The position numbers were made by a program, and so were the translations under genes. The notes under the pieces are model-generated. The model was given only the letters and a program-made list of their open reading frames with translations. It did no database searches and was not told the origin of the DNA. Below are positions 35,974 through 44,841 of a stretch of 64,000 nucleotides of DNA, piece after piece. The stretch comes from Nocardioides caeni (lineage in GTDB: Bacteria > Actinomycetota > Actinomycetes > Propionibacteriales > Nocardioidaceae), in contig NZ_STGW01000010.1 in the NCBI RefSeq assembly GCF_004912195.1, positions 1 to 64,000 on the forward strand, given 5' to 3'. Every line of letters begins with the position of its first letter. Position 1 is the stretch's first letter.

Positions 35974-37083
35974 TCAGACGTCCCACTTCTTGCGGTTGCA
36001 CGGCTGGCACAGCATCACGCAGTTCTCGGCGACGGTCTTGCCGCCCTTGCTCCACGGCGTCTTATGGTCGGCCTGCATCTGCTCGATCTCGAAGTGCTTA
36101 CCGCAGCCGGGGCAGATGCCCTTCTGCTGCTCGTAGGCGGTGCGGCGCATCCGGTCATCGAACGCGCGAATGGAGAGTTTGTTCTCGTCGCCGGTCAGGA
36201 CGTACTCGTAGGCACCCCGGTTGCTGGTGACGTCAGGATCAGCCATGAGCGCGGATACCTGCTTCTCCAGTTCGGCGGGGTCCAGCTTGACGTCCTTGTA
36301 GGTGTTGTACAGCGGACCCCACTTGACCGACTTCATCTCCGAGCGCTTCTTTGGAAAGGTGGTCTCGACCCAGTCGATGACGCCCTTGAAGTACAGCCAC
36401 AGCTCGTTGGCGTTGCTGTCGTCCTGGTGGTCACGCATGTACTCGTCGACCTTGCCGTCGTTGATCCACTCGATGGCGGTCTCCAGATAATCCTGGCGGA
36501 TGGGCGACCCGGACATGTAGTCGCTGGCGATCTGGTAGGCCGGACAGCCCGTCTTGCTGAAGTACCTCTTCGCCGCCGAGACCCACGGCCCGTGGTAGAC
36601 CGCGTTTCGCAACTCCTGGTTGGTGAGCTTCTCGCCAGCGATGTTGATTGTCTTGAACCAGTCGAGCTTCTCTGAGTCGGTGCCCTCACAGAGGTAGACC
36701 ATCAACTCGTAGTCAAGGATCTGTTCCTGCTGGTCGTCCTGGAGGTTGTGAAAGGCCATCTGGTGACCATCGATCTCGATGGAGAAGTCCCCCTCGACGT
36801 ACTGGCAGATCGAGATGGTGCGCTGCTGGCCGTCGATGACCTCGAAGGTGCCGTCCGGCTCGCCGTCCTTAACGTTAACTGCCCAGTACATGACGTTGAG
36901 CGGGAACTTCTTCCGTACGGTCTCGATAACGGCGGCGCGCTGCTTGTCTTTGTAGACGAACTCACGTTGGTAAGCCGGGCGGATGTCGAGGTTCCCGTCA
37001 TAGCCGGTAACGCCCGCCTCATCGTTGTCCTCGTAGGCCTCGACGAGATCGCGGATCTTGATGCGCTTCAGGTCGATTTCCAT
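35974..37083 (-). CDS. DUF262 (GmrSD/ParB-like) protein with C-terminal HNH nuclease
   Basis: This 369-residue protein has an N-terminal DUF262 domain with RPAYQREFVY (35-44) and the signature DGQQRTI (84-90). DUF262 is a ParB-like fold that binds and often hydrolyses NTP in defence nucleases such as GmrSD, SspE and BrxU. The C-terminal HNH endonuclease (324-369) has a zinc frame CPGCG...CQPCN and the catalytic QADHKTPWSKGG. The ATG at 37083 overlaps the stop of the methyltransferase gene, so the pair is coupled. It is probably a restriction effector that cuts invading DNA. Lower GC than the flanks. Confidence 0.88.
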   Translation of the reverse strand: MEIDLKRIKIRDLVEAYEDNDEAGVTGYDGNLDIRPAYQREFVYKDKQRAAVIETVRKKFPLNVMYWAVNVKDGEPDGTFEVIDGQQRTISICQYVEGDFSIEIDGHQMAFHNLQDDQQEQILDYELMVYLCEGTDSEKLDWFKTINIAGEKLTNQELRNAVYHGPWVSAAKRYFSKTGCPAYQIASDYMSGSPIRQDYLETAIEWINDGKVDEYMRDHQDDSNANELWLYFKGVIDWVETTFPKKRSEMKSVKWGPLYNTYKDVKLDPAELEKQVSALMADPDVTSNRGAYEYVLTGDENKLSIRAFDDRMRRTAYEQQKGICPGCGKHFEIEQMQADHKTPWSKGGKTVAENCVMLCQPCNRKKWDV

Positions 37084-38195
37084 CAAGCGTCCTTCCGGCG
37101 GATGAAGATCCGCTTGTAGGTTGCCTGGACGATGTGACCGTCGTCGTTGATGAAGTAGTTCTTCTTGCCATCGTTGCCCGCGAGATTGGCGTTCTCGTTG
37201 GTCTTTCCGCCGGAGGAACCTGTAGGCGTGCCGTCGGGTCGCATCTCCCGATAATCGTCGTACTTCTTGGTGTCCGGGACCGCATCATGGCAACCGCGCT
37301 GTGTCGTGCCGAGGATCTCGAACTGGTCGGGATTGTGCTTGTCGAGGAACGTGACGGGCACACCCATGACACCCGCGTAGTCCTCGGGTATCTCGCTTGT
37401 CTTGTTGACCTCGATCGCGTCGTAGTTGTCATACGTCGGATATGTCTTGGGGTCATACTTGCGGAAGAGGAGCAGCTCCTCGTGACGTTTGGCGATGTCG
37501 AGGTTGGTGAACCAACATGCGTTGCCGAGGCTGCGCCACGCCTGACCGTGCTCATCGACCCAGTAGCGCGTCTCGCGAGCTTCATAGTGGTTCGGGACTC
37601 GGAACTTCATGTCTCCGTTGTTGACGCCCAACCACATCTTGTTGGCCGCGATCAGCGGAAACGTCTCCTTGTAGGTGATCGCACCTTGATTGCCAACGAT
37701 GAGGAACTTCTTCTCGTGCTGCATCAACTGAGCGACGTATTCGCGGAACAGACTGAAGGGCGGATTGGTGACGACGATGTCGGCCTGCTTGAGCAGCTCT
37801 ATGCTCTCGGCGCTGCGGAAGTCGCCATCTCCTTGCAGAGGCTCTATCCCAATCTCGTCGGGATCTGGAACACGGTTGTTGTTCTTGTCGCCCTCGTACT
37901 CCAGATAGATCGCTCGCTCAGAGTCATACTGACTGAACAGGTCCGCATCCTGGCTCTTGTAGCAGGACGCGATCAGTTTCTTGAGGCCGAGCTTCTCGAA
38001 GTTATAGCTGAAGTAGCGGAAGAAGTTGCTCTCCCGAGGGTCGTCGCAGTTGAGGTAGACGACCTTGCCCTTGAAGTGTTTGCGGTAGTGCCGCAACTCC
38101 TTCTCGATGTCTGACAACTCTGTGTAGAACTCGTCTTGCTTCGCACCTTTGGCAGCGTTCAAGTGTCGGATCACAGAGCGCGTAGGCGTCGTCAC
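37083..38195 (-). CDS. EcoRI-type adenine-specific DNA methyltransferase
   Basis: This 370-residue N6-adenine methyltransferase resembles M.EcoRI. It has KQDEFYTELSDIEKEL (19-34), an AdoMet-binding strand KVVYLNCDDP (44-53), the catalytic NPPFSLF (144-150) and a late WFTNLDIAKRHEEL segment. M.EcoRI methylates the second A of GAATTC; the target here is unknown. The GTG start is seven bases after a TAGGGT -10-like box, suggesting a leaderless promoter. It lies upstream of the DUF262-HNH gene; no EcoRI-like endonuclease is present. Lower GC than the element core. Confidence 0.88.
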   Translation of the reverse strand: MTTPTRSVIRHLNAAKGAKQDEFYTELSDIEKELRHYRKHFKGKVVYLNCDDPRESNFFRYFSYNFEKLGLKKLIASCYKSQDADLFSQYDSERAIYLEYEGDKNNNRVPDPDEIGIEPLQGDGDFRSAESIELLKQADIVVTNPPFSLFREYVAQLMQHEKKFLIVGNQGAITYKETFPLIAANKMWLGVNNGDMKFRVPNHYEARETRYWVDEHGQAWRSLGNACWFTNLDIAKRHEELLLFRKYDPKTYPTYDNYDAIEVNKTSEIPEDYAGVMGVPVTFLDKHNPDQFEILGTTQRGCHDAVPDTKKYDDYREMRPDGTPTGSSGGKTNENANLAGNDGKKNYFINDDGHIVQATYKRIFIRRKDA

Positions 38196-38250
38196 AGTCT
38201 GAACCCTAACGCTCTGCGGGGACAGCGGTAGGCGAGCAACGCGCTGCGCG

Positions 38251-39759
38251 TCAACGACGGGCGTTCACCCGCTTCGGGTCGTTGGCGGAGCCGGGGACAA
38301 GCAGGCCGAGCCCCGCGAGACGCTGGGCGCGCGTCCGCTCTCGGGCCGCCTGCCGGACGGCAAGGCGTGCGGGCAATGTGGGGCGAGCGTCGTGCAGGGT
38401 GCGGACCACGGCGGGGCGGCCGATCGGCGACCAGATCGCGCCCGGGCCGCTGTCCGGCTGGGCGGTGAGGTCGGCCAGGACCATGCCCACGGCGGTCAGC
38501 ACGTCGTCATGCGTGCCGGGCGGGTTGCTCATCTTCACCGTGCCCGGACCGGTCTCCACCAGCCGCACGGTCGAGGCCTCGGCGCGTAGCTCGTCGTCGT
38601 CTGGCAGCTCTACGGCCCGGTCGCGCAGCGCGACGAACAGCGAGCGCGCCAGCTTGTCAGCCCCGGCCGAGCTGAACACGTACTCAACCGGTCGGACCCC
38701 GGCGCGGGCGAGGTTGCCGGTCATCTGCTCGGCCTGCATCCGGTCGAACCGGAGCCGCCGCACCCGGTACTCGCGGCAGAGCCGGAGCGTTGCCGACTCC
38801 ACCTCGGACAGATCGACCCGGCCGCCCGTACCCTCGCCTGGCCGCCATGAGAGCACGCGGTCAATCACTACGACGCGGCCCGATGCCCGCCGCTCGGCGT
38901 GACCCACGGCGAGCCCGGTCAGATCGCGTCGAGTGCCCACGTCGAGCGCCGCGACGTACTCCACCCCTGGAACGGGCGGCAGAGTCAGCGACCCGCCACG
39001 GATGCACGCGGCCACGTCCTCGGGCGTGGTCAACGCGTCGTCGCCCTCGGCCCACTCGCAGAGGATGAGCCGCCGCCACTCGCTCGCAGTCAGGTCGGCC
39101 CGGGTCGCCTCCACGTCCTCGGCCGTCCACCACGGGGCGGGGCCTGGCCGGAGCGAGGTCCGCCAGTAGGGCGAGGCCGTCGCGTCCTGCCAGACCTTCG
39201 CGCCGAGCGAGCTGGGCGAGCCCGCCGTGCCGATCGCCACCAACCGTGAGCCGGGCACCTTGGGAACGGCCGAGCTGATCGCGGCCCACAGCGCGCGATG
39301 GTTAGTCGTCGCGGGCCACATGCCCAGCTCGTCGCACACCGTGAGCCACGGCCGCAGCCCGTAGGCCGATGCGCCGTCGCTCGCCTCAACCGCGAGGCTC
39401 GCGCCGGTCGCCCGCACCGTCACAGAGCGTGCCGACACCTCAACCGCGCCACCGAGCCCGGAGCGGCCCACGAGCCCGCCGATCGTGTCGAGCAGGATTC
39501 GCGACTGCCCGGCGTCCACGGCGTACGCGTGGGAGCGCGAGCGGTCCGGGGCACGGGTGAGCAGCAGCGCCAGGGCAACAGCCGCCGCGTCGGTCGTCTT
39601 ACTCATGCCCCTGCCCCGGAGCGCGTAGTGCCGTCGAGGGTCGTCGGCGAGCATCGCGGCGGCGTCGTCGCGCTGCCAGTCGGTCGCGCTGCTGCCCCAC
39701 GTATGCCCCGTGTCCAACACCAGCCCCGAGAGCAGTGCCAGCGGGTCGGGCGCGGTCAC
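38251..39759 (-). CDS. Phage terminase large subunit
   Basis: This 502-residue packaging motor has an N-terminal ATPase with a Walker A-like GRGMSKTT (49-56) and Walker B LTVCDELGM (139-147), then an RNase H-fold nuclease with acidic strands AALDVGTRRDLTG and RFDRMQAEQM and a terminal GTHDDVLTAVGM. It overlaps the small-terminase gene by four bases. Both terminase genes are intact although no capsid or portal gene exists nearby, which suggests redirection of a helper phage's packaging. Confidence 0.85.
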   Translation of the reverse strand: MTAPDPLALLSGLVLDTGHTWGSSATDWQRDDAAAMLADDPRRHYALRGRGMSKTTDAAAVALALLLTRAPDRSRSHAYAVDAGQSRILLDTIGGLVGRSGLGGAVEVSARSVTVRATGASLAVEASDGASAYGLRPWLTVCDELGMWPATTNHRALWAAISSAVPKVPGSRLVAIGTAGSPSSLGAKVWQDATASPYWRTSLRPGPAPWWTAEDVEATRADLTASEWRRLILCEWAEGDDALTTPEDVAACIRGGSLTLPPVPGVEYVAALDVGTRRDLTGLAVGHAERRASGRVVVIDRVLSWRPGEGTGGRVDLSEVESATLRLCREYRVRRLRFDRMQAEQMTGNLARAGVRPVEYVFSSAGADKLARSLFVALRDRAVELPDDDELRAEASTVRLVETGPGTVKMSNPPGTHDDVLTAVGMVLADLTAQPDSGPGAIWSPIGRPAVVRTLHDARPTLPARLAVRQAARERTRAQRLAGLGLLVPGSANDPKRVNARR

Positions 39760-40331
39760 GATGCCGCCTCGCGCTCGCGGGCGTAGGCGTCGAGGTGCTG
39801 ACCGAGCACCTCGGCCGCGAGATCTGGCGCGGCGGTCTCGCGTTGGGCGAGAGCCTGCCGCCCGCGTTCGGCCAGGGCATCGAGGTCCACGGCGAGCACC
39901 GAGGCGGCGGCGCGCTCTCGCGCGAGCGCGGCCTCCGAGCGAGGGTCGAGCCCGAGCGTGGCCCGGTGCCGGGCGGCGGCGTTCTCAAGCCGGGTGAGCC
40001 AGGAGAGCACGGCCTCGCGCGGCTTGCCGGTGTCGGGGTCGAGCGGCCCCACCTCGGCAACGTGACGGCGCATTAGCGCAGCTTGAGCCTCGGCGGTGGC
40101 CCACGCGGCCACCGCCTCGGGGTACGCGCCCAGGTCGGGCCGGTCCTCGGTGAGCCCGGCCGCGAGCCGCTGGGCGAGGTCGCCATAGACCCGAGGCGAG
40201 CGAGCGCCCGACGTGGCGCGCGCGAGGTTGCCGGGCGCGAACGGAGGGCGGGTGCCCTTCGCCGGGATGCCGGACGGCGGCCCATGCCCCGGACCACCAG
40301 CCGGGGTGAAGGAGCCCTTCGGCCACGTCAT
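39756..40331 (-). CDS. Phage terminase small subunit (P27-like)
   Basis: This 191-residue helical protein has a Gly/Pro-rich N-terminus and a DNA-binding-like centre. The segment LSWLTRLENAAARHRATLGL followed by DPRSEAAL resembles the C-terminal part of P27-type small terminases. Its position directly before the large subunit, with ATGA overlap, supports the call. It would recognise the element's packaging site. Confidence 0.65.
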   Translation of the reverse strand: MTWPKGSFTPAGGPGHGPPSGIPAKGTRPPFAPGNLARATSGARSPRVYGDLAQRLAAGLTEDRPDLGAYPEAVAAWATAEAQAALMRRHVAEVGPLDPDTGKPREAVLSWLTRLENAAARHRATLGLDPRSEAALARERAAASVLAVDLDALAERGRQALAQRETAAPDLAAEVLGQHLDAYAREREAAS

Positions 40332-41368
40332 GCCACCAACTCCGAGAGGTCGAGGTGGGCCCAGGGCTGGGCGTTCGGGCGCGGGGGCGTCGCGTGGCGA
40401 GCGCGAGCGGCGTAGACCAGAGCGCCCCAGCCGGTCAGCCCGGGAACGCGGCCAACAGCGTGGGCGAGCGCGGCGCGCAACCGCTGGGCGGCAGCCTCAC
40501 GCCCTGTCGCGGTCAGGTGCTCGGCGAGGGCACGCTCAAGCGCGGTCGGTCCCACCGCGCCCACCGAGTCCAGCGCCTCGGAGCACGGCGGGCACACGTG
40601 GCCCGTGACGCGCGCCGGGCCACGCTGGCCGCCGAGGTTGCCGGGCGAGGCGGAGAGGGTCCGCCACACGAGCCGCTGAGCAGCCTCGCGACCACCGACC
40701 CGGGCAACCTGAGCGGCGGGCACTGTCACCTCTCCGACTCCGCACAGCAGACAGCCGCCGGGCGCGGGCACGTCGGGCTCCCAGTAGTGGACCGTGGGCG
40801 AGGTAAGAGCCACGTCCGGCGAGCACTCGGTCAGCCGCTCGCGCAGCAGCGCCGCATAGGCGGCTCGGAGGTCGGCCCGGGCACTCTCACTGACGTGCGA
40901 CCAGGCCTCGCGCGCGTGCTTGCCCGGCCGTGCGCCCACTTCCCAGCGAGCCGCGCCGCCGGGGTGGGCGAGGTGGCGCAGCAGCGCCGAGAGATCCGCC
41001 TCGGTCACCTTCTCCGGCAGCGGCATGCCGAGCAGCACGAGCGCGGAGAGCGCCGCCTCGGTCCGGTCGTCGGCGATGTTGCCGAGCCGCCCGCGCACGG
41101 CGGGGTGCGCGTCGAGCAGCGCGCGAGCGCGGTCCCGGAGCGTGCGGCACTCGGCGCAGCGGGTCAGGGGCGCGCTCGCGATGTGACGCCCGATCCGCCC
41201 ATCCGGCCGCGCCGCGTAGACCGGGACAGTGACCACGGGCTCACCCCGGTCGGGCTCGGTCCGCACCCCGCAGCCGGGGCACGCGTGCTCGGTGAGCGGC
41301 GGCTCGGCCGTCGTCGTCTCGGTCATGGCGGGTTCCTCTCGGTGGTCGGCGGGTGCTGAGGTCGTCAT
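40328..41368 (-). CDS. Element protein with three cysteine pairs
   Basis: This 346-residue protein has CPGCGVRT, CAECRTLRDRA, CLLCGVG and CPPCSEAL, four C-x2-C knuckles that suggest two zinc sites. The rest is Ala/Arg/Leu-rich and helical. It overlaps both neighbours by four bases, so it belongs to one long polycistron with the terminase genes. No family is recognised; it could be a DNA-binding or packaging-accessory protein. Confidence 0.6.
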   Translation of the reverse strand: MTTSAPADHREEPAMTETTTAEPPLTEHACPGCGVRTEPDRGEPVVTVPVYAARPDGRIGRHIASAPLTRCAECRTLRDRARALLDAHPAVRGRLGNIADDRTEAALSALVLLGMPLPEKVTEADLSALLRHLAHPGGAARWEVGARPGKHAREAWSHVSESARADLRAAYAALLRERLTECSPDVALTSPTVHYWEPDVPAPGGCLLCGVGEVTVPAAQVARVGGREAAQRLVWRTLSASPGNLGGQRGPARVTGHVCPPCSEALDSVGAVGPTALERALAEHLTATGREAAAQRLRAALAHAVGRVPGLTGWGALVYAARARHATPPRPNAQPWAHLDLSELVA

Positions 41369-41697
41369 GAGCGGCGCACCTCCCGCTCAATCTCGCGGCG
41401 CGCGGCCTCGGCGGCCTCGCCACCGATCGACAGCCGATAGCCCCGGATGATCTGCCGTTCCTCGGCGGTCAGTGCCTCGGTCGTGGTGGTCAACTTGGTG
41501 AGCGCCTGCTCGCGCTGCGTGTGGTAGCCCCGCGTCGGGGTTGGCGACTTCGGCTTGCGCCGGCGGTTCGGCGGCTGCGGCTTGCGCAGCGGGTCGCGAG
41601 CGGGAGGCGCCTCGGGCTGGGGCAGCGGGTCCAGGGCACCGGAGCGCCCCAGCGCCTCCCGGTAACGGTGGGCGGGTGAGGTCGGTTCGCGGCTCAT
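41365..41697 (-). CDS. Small basic element protein
   Basis: This 110-residue protein has a Pro/Arg/Lys-rich N-terminal half (RKPQPPNRRRKPKSP) and a helical C-terminus (EERQIIRGYRLSIGGEAAEA, ending EREVRRS). It overlaps the genes on both sides by ATGA. It is likely nucleic-acid-binding from its charge; function unknown. Confidence 0.55.
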   Translation of the reverse strand: MSREPTSPAHRYREALGRSGALDPLPQPEAPPARDPLRKPQPPNRRRKPKSPTPTRGYHTQREQALTKLTTTTEALTAEERQIIRGYRLSIGGEAAEAARREIEREVRRS

Positions 41698-41852
41698 CGT
41701 GGGTCCTCTCTGGGGGCTGAATCGGGACGGCTACGTGTCCGTTCACGTGTCCGTTTCGGGCCGGAGTGGTGGACGCTCGCGCGTCTGCGCAGGTCAGTGG
41801 ATCGCGCAGCGGTACGGGCGCACGGTCGGCAACCGTGCGCGGGGCCGGTCAT
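41694..41852 (-). CDS. Very small Arg-rich element protein
   Basis: This 52-residue ORF is joined to both neighbours by ATGA overlaps. It has HGCRPCARTAARSTD with a C-x2-C pair and His residues (SVHHSGPKR), then an Arg-rich tail. Perfect coupling on both sides argues that it is translated. Confidence 0.5.
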   Translation of the reverse strand: MTGPAHGCRPCARTAARSTDLRRRASVHHSGPKRTRERTRSRPDSAPREDPR

Positions 41853-42274
41853 GGCGGGTCCTCGGGCGCGAACGCCCGGGGGTCGAAGTGCCGCCGGTCG
41901 TCGTCGGTGAAGATCGCCGGACAGTCGGGCGCGTGCGTGGTGCCGACCTTGACCGGCAGGACGTGCCACTGGCCGGGGTGCTCCGGCGTCGGTGAGTCCG
42001 GGGTGATGCTCGGAACCGCCGAGCACAGCGGGCACCGGCCGGTCGTGTTGCTCACGACGCGCGCGAGGTAGCGGCGGCGTACGTCGAGCGGGGCCGAGGG
42101 CAGCAGCGCCGGGAGCGCAGTCAACGGGCCGCCCTCGCCTCCGGCCCGCCAGACGGACCAGCCCGGCGGGGCCGGTGCGTCGGTCAGCCGGTCGAGCTGG
42201 GGCCAGTGACCCGGCGGCGCGAGCACGCCCTCCCAGAGCCGCACCAGAGCGGCGCGCGAGTCAGCAACGTTCAT
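41849..42274 (-). CDS. Element protein with Cys/His zinc site
   Basis: This 141-residue protein contains RCPLCSAVPS, then HPGQWHVLPVKVGTTHAPDC with further His and Cys, consistent with a treble-clef or ribbon zinc site in the C-terminal half. It is the first gene after the iteron region in the long minus-strand polycistron. Function unknown. Confidence 0.55.
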   Translation of the reverse strand: MNVADSRAALVRLWEGVLAPPGHWPQLDRLTDAPAPPGWSVWRAGGEGGPLTALPALLPSAPLDVRRRYLARVVSNTTGRCPLCSAVPSITPDSPTPEHPGQWHVLPVKVGTTHAPDCPAIFTDDDRRHFDPRAFAPEDPP

Positions 42275-42376
42275 CGGTCATCACCTCCGGCCGCGCACGC
42301 GCGGCGTTCGTCGGGTCGGTTGATCTGTGCTCGGATCGCGGGCCGCGCGGGACACCCCTCCGGCCCGCACTGCCAG

Positions 42377-42602
42377 CCCATCCCGCCCCTAAAGGGGGCG
42401 GGAATGGCGGGATGGGCTGTTCGGGTGCGCCCCGGCGGTCGGCATCCCGACCCATCCCGAAGGCGGCGGGATGGACGAAACCCGCCGCTGACCAGCGCAG
42501 ACGCAGCCGGGCCGGGCGATCCATCCCGGCCCATCCCGAGCTGACCCGGATAGGCCGAGCTGGCCGCCCCGCCGGGCAGCCCATCCCGAGCCCTTGGGAT
42601 GG
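42377..42602. repeat. Iteron-like CCCATCCCG array, putative element origin
   Basis: The core CATCCCG occurs at 42379, 42443, 42453, 42522, 42532 and 42582 in direct orientation, and its complement CGGGATG at 42408, 42467 and partly 42596. The first direct and inverse copies form a 13-bp perfect stem (42375-42387 with 42406-42418). The array fills the 330-base non-coding gap between the primase-helicase gene and the next operon, a typical place for a replication origin. Confidence 0.6.
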
Positions 42603-42604
42603 CC

Positions 42605-44671
42605 TCAGCAGTCATCGGCGACCACCTCCACCGACCGCCCGCGCTCGCTCTGCGCTCGCTCGACCACGGCCCGGGTCATGCCCGCGAACCGTGGTCCGTC
42701 CCCGTGCTCGGCCTTGGCCTCGCGCACGCTCGTCCATGCCTTGTTCATCCCGGCCGACTCCGGCACTCCCAGTTCGGCGAGCAGCGCGCGGGCGTGCGCC
42801 AGCGTCTCGCCGTAGGTCGAGCGCGCCGGGTCGAATCGCAGGACCCCGCCCACCATGTGCCGCCGGATCGTGAGCGGCCCGCCCACGGCTCCCGGACGGC
42901 CCCGGCGCTTGCCCTCGGTCAGCGTGAACACTCCGGGCTCGCGCTCGTCGGGGGTGAGCAGCCAGGAGTAGCCCACGTCATCGCGCTTGTTGCTCGCGCC
43001 GCGCTCGCGCGTGCGGTCCCATCCGGTGTTGTCGGTGCGGATCACGGTCAGCCCCCGCCGCTTCACCTCCGCCGAGGTGTGGACGTAGAGCCGCCGCAAC
43101 GTGTCGTTGCTGTTCTCGTCGCCCTCGGTCACGCGCTGGGTCGAGTCGAGCACCAGCACGTCACCGGCGCGGGCGTCGTACGAGTCGAGCAGGGCGAGCA
43201 GGTCGCGCGCCCCGGCCTCGGTGTCGAGTCCGCGCAGCCGGGGCAGGTGGAACACCAGCAGCCGCGACAGCTCGCCGACGTTCTCCGGCGTCACGCCGAG
43301 GTCGGTCAGCCGCTCGGACCAGTCATCGGCGCTGTTCTCCATGTCCACGTAGAACACGCGGCCCGTGAGGCTGAGAGCGCGGCCCGCGAACGTCTCCGCG
43401 CCGCGCACGGCGGCCACGGCGAGGGCGAGCACTAGCAGCGACTTGCCCGCACCGGCCGGAGCCACGATCGACACGTGATCGCCCTCGGGCACCACATCGG
43501 CCCACACCCAGCGCCGCACCGGCCGGTCAGGGTCCACCAGCGCCGCGAGGTCGAGCACCGGGAAGCGCTCGCGCACTGTGGCGGCGTCGTCGAGCACCAC
43601 GACGGCAGGCGGCTCGGTCTCGCGGTCCTCTGTCGGGTGGTCAGTTCCCCAGTCCCAGCCGCTCGCGGTCGTCCGCTCGGCCTCCCGACGGTCGAGTCCC
43701 AGCATCACCCCGGCATCGGCAACGGCCTGCCGCCAGACCTCCGGCGCGAGGTCGCCGACACGCTCGCGCTCGGGCACCCGCGCCAGCAGTCCGGCCGCCA
43801 GCCCGGCGGCCTTGTTGAGTCGGTCGTTTCGCTCACCCACCTCGGCCGAGCCGAGCCAGGACAGCACCCCGGCCAGACGCATCCGGGCAGCTCCGGGAGC
43901 GAGGTCGCCAGCGCCGCCAGTCAGCAGCCGCAGCACGGGCCGCTCGTCGGGACGGTCGAGCCGTCGCACGACAGCGGCGAGCAGCGACTCCGGGACGGGC
44001 AGCGGGTATGCCCAGGCGACGCACGCCGAACCGTCGTCGTCGGGGTCGGTCACTCCCCGGTAGATCGCCCCGGCGGGCGCGTGGCCCTCGGTGAACTCCA
44101 ACCGCCCGGCGGTGATCGCGTAACGCATCCCCGAGGGGTGCAGCGACCCGGGCAGCAGGACGTAGCCGCCAGTCCCGCGCCATTCCAGTCCCTCGGTGAG
44201 GCGGCCGGTCGGCGGCACGTCGGCGGCGGGCGCGATGCCCCACAGGTGCGCGCGCTCGTCGCACCGCTGGACCCGCAAAGTCTCGGCCGCCCAGTTCTCG
44301 GCCTCCGGCCCAGCCTCGGCCAGCAGCTCCGCGAGGTCGCCCGGCTCGCCGTCGAGGTCGAGACAGACCAGCGCCAGCCCATCGGCCAACCCGCGCCCGG
44401 TCTGGCCCGTGAGAGCCGCGTACGACGGGCACGAGCACTCCCAGCACGAACCGGCGTAGTCCTCAGCCGAGGCGACCACCTCGGCGGCCGTGGTGAGCCA
44501 CGCGCTCCGGTGGTTCTCGCCTGCCCCGTGGTGAAGCGGTGCCTTGGTTCCGGGCCGGATCGCCAGCACCGGCCAGCCGTTGCCCGCCACCGAGGCAGCC
44601 GTCAACAACGGGTCGGGATGCTCCGTGGGATCGAGCTTGTACATGGTCGGCCGGTCCTCTGCGGTGGTCAT
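42605..44671 (-). CDS. Primase-polymerase / RepA-like helicase
   Basis: This 688-residue replication protein starts at the ATG 44671, which overlaps a small upstream ORF. The N-terminal third resembles bifunctional primase-polymerase domains: PGTKAPLHHGAGENHRSAWL, LVCLDLDGEPG with metal-binding Asp residues, GGYVLLPGSLHPSG. The C-terminal half is a RecA-like AAA ATPase: VSIVAPAGAGKSLLVLALA (Walker A), VFYVDMEN, DVLVLDSTQRVTEGDENSND. It probably initiates element replication at the adjacent iteron array. Confidence 0.85.
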   Translation of the reverse strand: MTTAEDRPTMYKLDPTEHPDPLLTAASVAGNGWPVLAIRPGTKAPLHHGAGENHRSAWLTTAAEVVASAEDYAGSCWECSCPSYAALTGQTGRGLADGLALVCLDLDGEPGDLAELLAEAGPEAENWAAETLRVQRCDERAHLWGIAPAADVPPTGRLTEGLEWRGTGGYVLLPGSLHPSGMRYAITAGRLEFTEGHAPAGAIYRGVTDPDDDGSACVAWAYPLPVPESLLAAVVRRLDRPDERPVLRLLTGGAGDLAPGAARMRLAGVLSWLGSAEVGERNDRLNKAAGLAAGLLARVPERERVGDLAPEVWRQAVADAGVMLGLDRREAERTTASGWDWGTDHPTEDRETEPPAVVVLDDAATVRERFPVLDLAALVDPDRPVRRWVWADVVPEGDHVSIVAPAGAGKSLLVLALAVAAVRGAETFAGRALSLTGRVFYVDMENSADDWSERLTDLGVTPENVGELSRLLVFHLPRLRGLDTEAGARDLLALLDSYDARAGDVLVLDSTQRVTEGDENSNDTLRRLYVHTSAEVKRRGLTVIRTDNTGWDRTRERGASNKRDDVGYSWLLTPDEREPGVFTLTEGKRRGRPGAVGGPLTIRRHMVGGVLRFDPARSTYGETLAHARALLAELGVPESAGMNKAWTSVREAKAEHGDGPRFAGMTRAVVERAQSERGRSVEVVADDC

Positions 44672-44841
44672 CGGGCGACCTCCGGAGACGGGAACGGCCG
44701 AGCCCTCTCGGTGGAGAGCCCGGCCGTATTGCCAGCGGCGTCCTGTTCGTGTGGCGCGAGCCCGGCGGCCCGCATGTGCGCGAGGTCGGCCGCCCGCAGC
44801 GCCGCCAGAGCCTCGCGCACCAGCGTCTCGGCCTCGGTCAT
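44668..44841 (-). CDS. Small helical element protein
   Basis: This 57-residue ORF starts MTEAETLVREALAALRAADL, has an amphipathic helix and ends PSPEVAR. Its stop overlaps the primase start and its start overlaps the stop of the next upstream gene, so it is probably translated. Function unknown. Confidence 0.5.
   Translation of the reverse strand: MTEAETLVREALAALRAADLAHMRAAGLAPHEQDAAGNTAGLSTERARPFPSPEVAR

Noticed and set aside
42377..42602. Possible CRISPR array
   Set aside because: Units are only 7-9 bp, irregularly spaced and in both orientations, with no spacers of constant size and no cas genes.
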